Of a DNA stretch of 10,065 nucleotides, positions 1 to 5,368 are shown piece after piece (within the stretch, counting starts at the first letter, position 1; each line of letters opens with the position of its first letter). The position numbers and the translations under genes were made by a program. Where the stretch lies: the NCBI GenBank assembly GCA_043780275.1, contig JAYWCV010000156.1, forward strand, positions 1 through 10,065, given 5' to 3'. The DNA comes from MGR-bin208 sp043780275 (GTDB taxonomy: Bacteria; Bacteroidota; Bacteroidia; Chitinophagales; Chitinophagaceae). The notes below the pieces were generated by a model, which saw only the letters and a program-made list of their open reading frames with translations, ran no database searches and had not been told where the DNA came from.

Positions 1-311
1 CCGATGGTGGCCCATTTAGCCCCGGCAGCTAAAACTTCTTTCACATCCCCCGTTGTTTTAATTCCTCCACCAAAATCAATATCCAGTGAAGTGGTTAATA
101 CAATTTTTTTCAGCACATCCAAATTAACCAGTTTGCCGGTTTTAGCTCCATCCAGATCTACCAGATGCAGCCGCTTAATACCGGCATCCTCAAATCTTTT
201 AGCTATATCTTCCGGTTTATTGCTATACACAATTTTCTGGTCAAAGTCGCCCCTGGTAAGCCGTACACAGCACCCATTGATTATATCGATGGCCGGAATA
301 ATCTCAATCAT
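1..311 (-). CDS. hisA: HisA, phosphoribosylformimino-AICAR isomerase (partial, C-terminus off the window)
   Basis: N-terminal 103 residues of the (beta-alpha)8-barrel isomerase that converts ProFAR to PRFAR in the cytoplasm, the step feeding HisH/HisF. My reading from the ATG at 311 begins MIEIIPAIDI, with the family's catalytic N-terminal Asp at residue 9. It continues with GCCVRLTRGDF, where HisA proteins have a conserved G-x-x-VRL-x-x-G-x-F/Y stretch. HLVDLDGAK and DFGGGIKT follow, the latter being the phosphate-binding glycine loop. The start is fixed by the ATGA overlap with the hisH stop at 308-311. The gene is interrupted by the window edge, not by a mutation. HisF shares the fold, but the HLVDLDGA strand and the position directly after hisH favour HisA. 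Certain on family, incomplete on length. Confidence 0.95.
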   Translation of the reverse strand, partial: MIEIIPAIDIINGCCVRLTRGDFDQKIVYSNKPEDIAKRFEDAGIKRLHLVDLDGAKTGKLVNLDVLKKIVLTTSLDIDFGGGIKTTGDVKEVLAAGAKWATI

Positions 312-892
312 AATGCTAAAAAATTTTTAAGTAATTGTTCACCCAAATCACCCGATTTCTCCGGATGAAACTGCACTCCATAGAAATTATTTTTTTGCAA
401 AGCTGCACTGAAAGGAATGATATAATCTGTTACTGCCGCAGTTTGTTTACCCAACCCGGCATAATAACTATGCACGAAATACATGAACGGATTTTCGGTA
501 ATGCTATTAAATAAAGGGTTCGCTGTTTGCTCAATGGTATTCCAACCCATATGTGGAATTTTTGATGAACCAATGAATTTTTTTACTTCATGATCGAATA
601 CGCCCAGGCATTGGGTATCTGCTTCTTCCGAATGTTGACAAAGCAATTGCATCCCCAGACAAATTCCCAGTACCGGTTGTGTCAATGTTGGCAATAGTTT
701 ATCCAGGCCTTTTAGCTGCAAATAGTTCATTGCTGATGATGCCTCACCTACACCGGGAAATATCACCCGGCCTGCATTTCGTAATGTTTCCCCGTCATCT
801 GTAACGATTGCTTTTTTTCCCAATCGTTCCAGGGCCAGTTCTACCGATCGGATATTGCCTGCATTATATTTTACAATGGCTGTATAGCTCAT
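308..892 (-). CDS. hisH: HisH, glutaminase subunit of imidazole glycerol phosphate synthase
   Basis: A 194-residue class I glutamine amidotransferase. It hydrolyses glutamine and passes ammonia to HisF, which makes IGP and AICAR from PRFAR. The triad is visible: nucleophile Cys78 in GICLGMQLL (76-84), and His176 and Glu178 in QFHPEKSG (174-181). The oxyanion-strand motif PGVGE is at 46-50. The KIPHMGWN (111-118) and YFVHSYY (138-144) segments are family signatures. Length matches the usual ~195-210 residues, so this is a stand-alone subunit and not a HisH-HisF fusion. It is coupled on both sides by 4-nt ATGA overlaps, with hisB at 889-892 and hisA at 308-311. HisF should lie past the left edge. 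Confidence 0.97.
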   Translation of the reverse strand: MSYTAIVKYNAGNIRSVELALERLGKKAIVTDDGETLRNAGRVIFPGVGEASSAMNYLQLKGLDKLLPTLTQPVLGICLGMQLLCQHSEEADTQCLGVFDHEVKKFIGSSKIPHMGWNTIEQTANPLFNSITENPFMYFVHSYYAGLGKQTAAVTDYIIPFSAALQKNNFYGVQFHPEKSGDLGEQLLKNFLAL

Positions 893-1992
893 AATATTCC
901 TTTTGTTGATGGAATCTGATTCATGTTTCCGGTACGGGCAAACGCCATCTTCAAAGCTTTGGCAAAGGCCTTGAAGATGGCTTCTATTTTATGATGTTCG
1001 TTTTCCCCTTCGGCTTTAATATTGATATTACAACGGGCCGCATCGCTGAATGATTTAAAAAAATGGAAAAACATTTCGGTTGGCATATCTCCGATTTTCT
1101 CCCGGTTAAATTTTACATCCCACTCAATCCAATTCCGTCCGCCAAAATCGATGGCCACCTGTGCCAGGCAATCATCCATGGGCAAACAGAATCCGTATCT
1201 GTCCAATCCCTTTTTATCACCGATTGCTTTATTAAAAGCTTCACCCAATGCAATGCCTGTGTCTTCAATCGTATGGTGTTCATCAATGTGCAGATCACCT
1301 TTTGTCTGAACAATCAAATCTACATGGCCATGTTTCGAAATCTGTTCGAGCATATGATTGAAAAATCCAAGCCCGGTTTCGATTATGGATTTACCAGTTC
1401 CATCCAGGTTCAATTGTATTTGAATCGACGTCTCTGAAGTAATCCGGCTGTGGGTTACAGACCTTGGTGGCTTACGCAACCATTCATAAATACGATTCCA
1501 ATCGGTTGTAATTAATTCAGGTTTTATGTCTGATTCAACTTCTCTATCCAGAATTAAAACGGAGTGGCAACCCAGGTTGATGGCCAGTTGTACATCGGTC
1601 AATCGGTCGCCAATGACTACTGAATTTTTCAGGTCATATGGAGGAGAAAAATATTTTTGCAACATGCCGATGCCCGGTTTGCGGGTTGGCAGATTCTCGT
1701 TTTCAAAAGAACTGTCAATATGAATCGCAGCAAATTCAACACCTTCATTTTTCAATATAGTGAGCATCTTCTCCTGAATTTTTTCAAAATTTTCTAAAGG
1801 ATTTGATGAAGTGCCCAAGCCATCCTGATTGGTTACGATGACCAACTCATAATCGAGTTCCTCAGCAATTTTTCGCAGATTACTGATTGCATATGGTAAA
1901 AATTCCAGTTGGTCTAAACCGTTCACCTGAAAAGTAACCGGAGGTTCCTTGATGATGGTACCATCCCGGTCTATGAATAAAATTTTCTTCAT
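889..1992 (-). CDS. hisB: HisB, bifunctional histidinol-phosphatase / imidazoleglycerol-phosphate dehydratase
   Basis: A 367-residue fusion catalysing two steps of the pathway. Residues 1 to ~170 are a HAD phosphatase: FIDRDGTI with Asp8/Asp10 (nucleophile and acid/base), VTNQDG (53-58), RKPGIGM (104-110), and GDRLTDV with the metal-binding Asp (128-134). Residues ~176-367 are IGP dehydratase: LGFFNHMLEQISKHG (208-222), DEHHTIEDTG (237-246) and GENEHHKIEA (329-338), the paired His/Glu motifs binding the two Mn ions, then IPSTKG (360-365). The HAD half lacks the Cys-rich zinc loop of E. coli HisB. The matching stretch, HIDSSFENENLPTRKP, has no Cys. The fusion is typical of enterobacteria and Bacteroidota. 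It overlaps hisC and hisH by ATGA. Confidence 0.97.
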   Translation of the reverse strand: MKKILFIDRDGTIIKEPPVTFQVNGLDQLEFLPYAISNLRKIAEELDYELVIVTNQDGLGTSSNPLENFEKIQEKMLTILKNEGVEFAAIHIDSSFENENLPTRKPGIGMLQKYFSPPYDLKNSVVIGDRLTDVQLAINLGCHSVLILDREVESDIKPELITTDWNRIYEWLRKPPRSVTHSRITSETSIQIQLNLDGTGKSIIETGLGFFNHMLEQISKHGHVDLIVQTKGDLHIDEHHTIEDTGIALGEAFNKAIGDKKGLDRYGFCLPMDDCLAQVAIDFGGRNWIEWDVKFNREKIGDMPTEMFFHFFKSFSDAARCNINIKAEGENEHHKIEAIFKAFAKALKMAFARTGNMNQIPSTKGIL

Positions 1993-3044
1993 GATTTGAA
2001 TTTTTTTATTGCATTAATTAACTGATCGTTTTCTTCTACTGTTCCTACAGTAATTCGTAAGCAACCCGAGCAATGCAGTTCATTGCTTCTGTTCCGGACG
2101 ATGATACCCAGACCTATGAGGTATTGATAAAGAGCATCAGCCTGCTTTACTTTTACCAGTAAAAAATTCGCATCTGACTCAAATATTTTTTCAACCTCAT
2201 CTACTGTTGAAAGTAGCCTAGTCAATCTGGACCGTTCAATATTTATCAGGGAAACTGATTTGTTAATAAAAAGCCTGTCATCCAATGCATCACATACCAG
2301 TTCGGCGGTGGCGTTATTAATATTATACGGAGGTTTTATTTTATTCAACAAATTAATAATTTCTTCGGAAGCTAAAGCCATACCTAATCGTAATGCTGCC
2401 AATCCCCATGCTTTAGAAAAAGTCTGTAACACGATAAGATTTGGAAAATCCTTTAACGCAGGAAGAAAACTATTCCCGGATGAAAAATCAATGTAAGCTT
2501 CGTCTACCACCACTAAACCACTGAAAGCATTTAAAATTTCTTTGACTGATTTTCTGTCCATCAAATTCCCTGTTGGATTATTGGGCGAACAAATAAAAAT
2601 AATCCGGGTTTGTTCATCAACTGAATCCAGTACTTTCTTTGTATCTATTTCAAACGAAGTAGTCAACGGCACTTTGTAAATGTGCACATTATTGATTGCT
2701 GCGGCCACTTCGTACATGCCATATGTTGGCGGCATGATGATGATATTATGCTGTCCGGGATCGCAGCATGCACGGATCAATAAGTCAATCGGTTCATCGC
2801 TGCCGTTACCAAGAAAAATTTGAGATGGATCCAGACGCTTCAATACTGCAATTTTCTGCCGAAGTTTTTTTTGAAGAGGATCGGGATAACGGTTGTAGAG
2901 TTTATTGGATGCAGAGCCCAAACTGTTTTCATTTGCGTCCAGAAATACATTGGCCATCCCATCAAATTCCGATCGGGCAGAAGCATAGGGTTTCATCCTC
3001 CGGATATTTTCCCTGATCAATAAGTCGAGGTTGAATTTTTTCAT
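1989..3044 (-). CDS. hisC: HisC, histidinol-phosphate aminotransferase
   Basis: A 351-residue fold-type I PLP aminotransferase. It converts imidazole acetol phosphate and glutamate to histidinol phosphate and 2-oxoglutarate. Visible landmarks are DANEN (37-41), the GNGSDE cofactor loop (79-84), SPNNPTGN (153-160), DEAYIDF with the PLP-ring Asp181 and Tyr183 (181-187), and the Schiff-base Lys211 in FSKAWGLAALRLG. Arg219 follows in the same stretch. KPPYNIN (237-243) is a signature of HisC in this superfamily, and the substrate-carboxylate Arg330 lies in LRITVGT. Length is normal. Sequence alone cannot exclude side activity on aromatic substrates, but the position between hisD and hisB settles the role. 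Joined to both neighbours by ATGA overlaps. Confidence 0.96.
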   Translation of the reverse strand: MKKFNLDLLIRENIRRMKPYASARSEFDGMANVFLDANENSLGSASNKLYNRYPDPLQKKLRQKIAVLKRLDPSQIFLGNGSDEPIDLLIRACCDPGQHNIIIMPPTYGMYEVAAAINNVHIYKVPLTTSFEIDTKKVLDSVDEQTRIIFICSPNNPTGNLMDRKSVKEILNAFSGLVVVDEAYIDFSSGNSFLPALKDFPNLIVLQTFSKAWGLAALRLGMALASEEIINLLNKIKPPYNINNATAELVCDALDDRLFINKSVSLINIERSRLTRLLSTVDEVEKIFESDANFLLVKVKQADALYQYLIGLGIIVRNRSNELHCSGCLRITVGTVEENDQLINAIKKFKS

Positions 3045-4327
3045 GAACGCATATTTTTTAACCGGATTCCTACTGCACGGGCATGTGCATCCAAACCTTC
3101 TGCCCTGGCCATCGTTTGAATGGTATTTCCTATTTGTGCTAACCCACTTTGTGTAATTTCCTGAAAGGTTATTTTTTTACAAAAACTATCTAATGACAGA
3201 CCGCTGTATGCACGGGCATGGCCATTGGTTGGCAACGTATGATTAGTTCCTGAAGCATAATCACCGGCACTTTCGGGAGAATAATTTCCAATGAATACCG
3301 ATCCGGCATTCTTTATCTGAGCAATAAGATGATCATTCTCCTTACTACATATGATCAGATGTTCAGGAGCATATGCATTGACCAGTTCCATACCTTCATC
3401 CAGATCATTCACTAAAATCATTAAACTTTTTTCCAACGATTTTTTTGCAATGTCTTTTCGTGGTAAATCAATTAATAGCTTCTCCAGTTCGTTTGCAACC
3501 TGCTCCAACAAATTTTCCTGATTACTGATCAACACTACTTGTGAATCGGCTCCATGCTCGGCTTGCGATAATAAATCAGCAGCTACGAATTCTGAAACAG
3601 CTGTTTCGTCTGCAATAATGCATAATTCTGAAGGACCAGCCGGCATATCTATGGCAATGCCAAATTCCTGTACCATCATTTTTGCACAAGTAACATATGC
3701 ATTCCCCGGTCCAAATATCTTATCCACCTTAGGGACTGATTCCGTTCCAAAAGCCAATGCAGCAATAGCCTGTGCTCCACCGGCTTTTATTATATTTTCA
3801 ATGCCACATTTTTTTGCAGCATAAAGAATAGCGGGATGAACGAAGCCATCTTTTCCCGGAGGTGTGCAAAGGGTTATGTTTCCGCAACCAGCAATTTGTG
3901 CCGGAATTCCCAGCATCAAAACTGTTGAAAACAATGCTGCAGTTCCCCCCGGAATATACAGACCAATGTTCTGGATTGGAACAGATTTTTGCCAGCAAAC
4001 AACACCCGGTTTTATTTCGCTTCTTATCTCCGGACTTTGTTGCAGTGCATGAAATTTACAGATATTTTCATAGGCTTCATCAATGGCTTTTTTTAATTCA
4101 TCCGGAATAGTTGATGCTGCATTCCATTCTAAAGATTCTATGGTTAATGACCCGACATTGACTCCATCAAAGTTTTTTGTAAACTGCTTTACTGCTGCAT
4201 CTCCGTTTTGTTTAACGGCATTCATAATTTCAGCAACAACATTCATCAACTGACCATAATCCTGTGCAGGCCTTTTTAACAGGGCAGACCAACTTCGCTT
4301 CTCTGGGTATTTTACAATACTTATCAT
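3041..4327 (-). CDS. hisD: HisD, histidinol dehydrogenase
   Basis: A 428-residue zinc- and NAD-dependent enzyme that oxidises L-histidinol to L-histidine in two steps, the end of the pathway. All residues known from E. coli HisD are present at a constant offset of four: zinc ligands Gln255 and His258 (SQAEHGADSQ), Asp356 (GDYASG) and His415 (LDAHARAV), catalytic Glu322/His323 (APEHLI) and His363 (TNHTLPT). The NAD-site glycine stretches PGGTAALFSTV (126-136) and FGPGNAYV (205-212) and the DMPAGPSE loop (227-234) are intact. Full length, no frameshift. Its ATG overlaps the hisG stop in ATGA at 4324-4327, and its own stop overlaps hisC at 3041-3044. Confidence 0.98.
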   Translation of the reverse strand: MISIVKYPEKRSWSALLKRPAQDYGQLMNVVAEIMNAVKQNGDAAVKQFTKNFDGVNVGSLTIESLEWNAASTIPDELKKAIDEAYENICKFHALQQSPEIRSEIKPGVVCWQKSVPIQNIGLYIPGGTAALFSTVLMLGIPAQIAGCGNITLCTPPGKDGFVHPAILYAAKKCGIENIIKAGGAQAIAALAFGTESVPKVDKIFGPGNAYVTCAKMMVQEFGIAIDMPAGPSELCIIADETAVSEFVAADLLSQAEHGADSQVVLISNQENLLEQVANELEKLLIDLPRKDIAKKSLEKSLMILVNDLDEGMELVNAYAPEHLIICSKENDHLIAQIKNAGSVFIGNYSPESAGDYASGTNHTLPTNGHARAYSGLSLDSFCKKITFQEITQSGLAQIGNTIQTMARAEGLDAHARAVGIRLKNMRS

Positions 4328-5178
4328 ACTATCATTTTTTCGATTGGCACTACTAGGATACCTTGTGCACCCTGATTTTTCAACGCTTCAATGATGCTCC
4401 AGAAATCATCTTCCTGTACAACAGAGTGTACCGAACTCCAACCCTCTTCTGCCAAAGGCAGTATGGTTGGGCTTTTCATGCCAGGCAAAATTTTACAGAT
4501 TGCTTCCAAATTCTTATCCGGCGCATTGAGTAAGATGTATTTATTTCGCTTTGCTTTTTTTACTGCATGAATGCGGAACAAAAGTTTTGCTAATATGGCT
4601 TGTTTCAACGTATCAAGATTTTGTGATGAGATCAGTACGGCTTCCGAATACATGATGGTTTCCACTTCTCTTAGTCCATTTAAAAACAACGTACTTCCGG
4701 AACTCACCAGATCGCAAACACATTCAGCCAGCCCGATGCCTGGTGCAATTTCTACCGAACCGCTGATCTCATGAATTTCGGCAATGATTTTTTTTTCATC
4801 CAGGAATGCCTGTAAAATGACCGGATAACTCGTTGCAATTTTTTTATCCTGCAGCCAGGTCAGTCCCGTATAATTTTCTTCCTTTTTTACAGCGATGGAT
4901 AAACGGCATTTGCCAAAACCCAATGGCATCACCTGCTCAACCATCAATGCTTTTTCAGCAACTACATTCAGTCCGGCAATACCTATGTCGGCAACTTTGT
5001 CGGCAACATAACGGGGAATATCATCATCCCGAAGGAAAAGTACCTCTAGTGGAAAATTAGTTGCTTCGGCCCGGAGCTTATTTACACCGTTACTGAATTC
5101 AATTCCGCACTCTTTTAACAACTTGATGGAGTCGTCGAATAAACGACCCGATTTCTGTATAGCTATTTTCAGTTTCAT
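4324..5178 (-). CDS. hisG: HisG, ATP phosphoribosyltransferase, long form with regulatory domain
   Basis: First and committed enzyme of histidine synthesis, joining ATP and PRPP to give phosphoribosyl-ATP. At 284 residues it is the long, HisZ-independent type: a bilobal periplasmic-binding-like catalytic region (1 to ~210) plus a C-terminal ACT-like domain (~212-284) that binds histidine for feedback inhibition. Motifs seen are KIAIQKSGRL (4-13), FLRDDDIPRYV (48-58), ADIGIAGLNV (63-72), and the PRPP-binding loop with DLVSSGSTL (156-164), followed by NGLREVETI (167-175). The start at 5178 (MKLKIAIQKSG) fits the family N-terminus. No Shine-Dalgarno is visible. The U tract of a strong hairpin ends 6 nt upstream, so both transcription and access to the start are likely controlled by the attenuator at 5185-5311. 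Confidence 0.97.
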   Translation of the reverse strand: MKLKIAIQKSGRLFDDSIKLLKECGIEFSNGVNKLRAEATNFPLEVLFLRDDDIPRYVADKVADIGIAGLNVVAEKALMVEQVMPLGFGKCRLSIAVKKEENYTGLTWLQDKKIATSYPVILQAFLDEKKIIAEIHEISGSVEIAPGIGLAECVCDLVSSGSTLFLNGLREVETIMYSEAVLISSQNLDTLKQAILAKLLFRIHAVKKAKRNKYILLNAPDKNLEAICKILPGMKSPTILPLAEEGWSSVHSVVQEDDFWSIIEALKNQGAQGILVVPIEKMIV

Positions 5179-5184
5179 ATACTT

Positions 5185-5220
5185 AAAATAAAAAAGGGCT
5201 TACCTGTTTGGTAAGCCCTT
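5185..5220 (-). terminator. Intrinsic terminator of the histidine attenuator, just before hisG
   Basis: On the minus strand AAGGGCTTACC (5220-5210) and GGTAAGCCCTT (5204-5194) form a perfect 11-bp stem with a 5-nt loop. It is followed by TTTTTT (partly the end of the stem), one A, then TTTT down to 5185. The hisG ATG is at 5178. A strong terminator between a promoter region and the first gene of a biosynthetic operon makes sense as an attenuator, not as the end of the upstream patatin gene, whose stop is ~150 nt earlier and separated by the leader ORF. When formed, the hairpin would also crowd the hisG start. Confidence 0.93.
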
Positions 5221-5267
5221 CGATTAATATTGTTTATAATAATTACACAATACTATACCAGCTTACC
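5210..5267 (-). promoter_or_regulatory. Antiterminator: GGTAAGC of the leader ORF pairing with the terminator 5' arm, with an internal hairpin
   Basis: GGTAAGC at 5267-5261, inside leader codons 15-17, is a second copy of the core of the terminator 3' arm. It can pair with GCTTACC (5216-5210) in the terminator 5' arm, a 7-bp helix exclusive with the terminator. Between these strands TAGTATTGT (5255-5247) and ACAATATTA (5233-5225) form a 9-bp stem with one G-U pair and a 13-nt loop, which would draw the outer strands together. The leader stop codon (5245-5243) lies in that loop. A ribosome stalled at the His codons would leave GGTAAGC free. A ribosome reaching the stop would break the internal hairpin and partly cover GGTAAGC, letting the terminator form. 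Pairings are seen; dynamics are inferred. Confidence 0.82.
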
Positions 5268-5311
5268 CCTTGAGGAAAGAAATGATGATGTATGTGTAAA
5301 TGTCTTTTCAT
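5243..5311 (-). CDS. hisL: Histidine operon leader peptide, 22 residues
   Basis: A short ORF starting ATG at 5311 and ending TAA at 5243. Its first thirteen residues read MKRHLHIHHHFFP, with His at positions 4, 6, 8, 9 and 10 (four CAT, one CAC). The remaining nine residues (QGVSWYSIV) contain no His. It sits upstream of a terminator hairpin and hisG, so the expected role is to sense charged His-tRNA by ribosome stalling and not to act as a protein. No Shine-Dalgarno is seen; the region before the ATG is AT-rich, as for the other genes here. It has the same logic as proteobacterial HisL, although it lacks their unbroken run of seven His codons. Homology to those peptides is not claimed. The symbol is given by function and position. 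Confidence 0.9.
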   Translation of the reverse strand: MKRHLHIHHHFFPQGVSWYSIV

Positions 5312-5368
5312 ATTATTTAGAACCGCTAAATTAAACTTTTTTTTATAACCAGCCGGTTTTATTTTATA

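Noticed and set aside
4..330. Plus-strand ORF opposite hisA/hisH.
   Set aside because: It lies antisense over a gene with clear HisA motifs and has no recognisable domain. The same applies to the other plus-strand ORFs, all antisense to well-supported minus-strand genes.
5326..5333. TAATTTAG on the minus strand as the his operon -7 element.
   Set aside because: It has one mismatch to TAnnTTTG and no TTTG/TTG at 19-21 nt upstream (that position reads ACCG). The position 14 nt before the leader ATG is plausible, but the evidence is too thin to list as a promoter.
5347..5360. Short inverted repeat aacc-agcc-ggtt after the patatin gene as a terminator.
   Set aside because: Only 4 bp of stem, and on the minus strand it is followed by A-rich, not U-rich, sequence.
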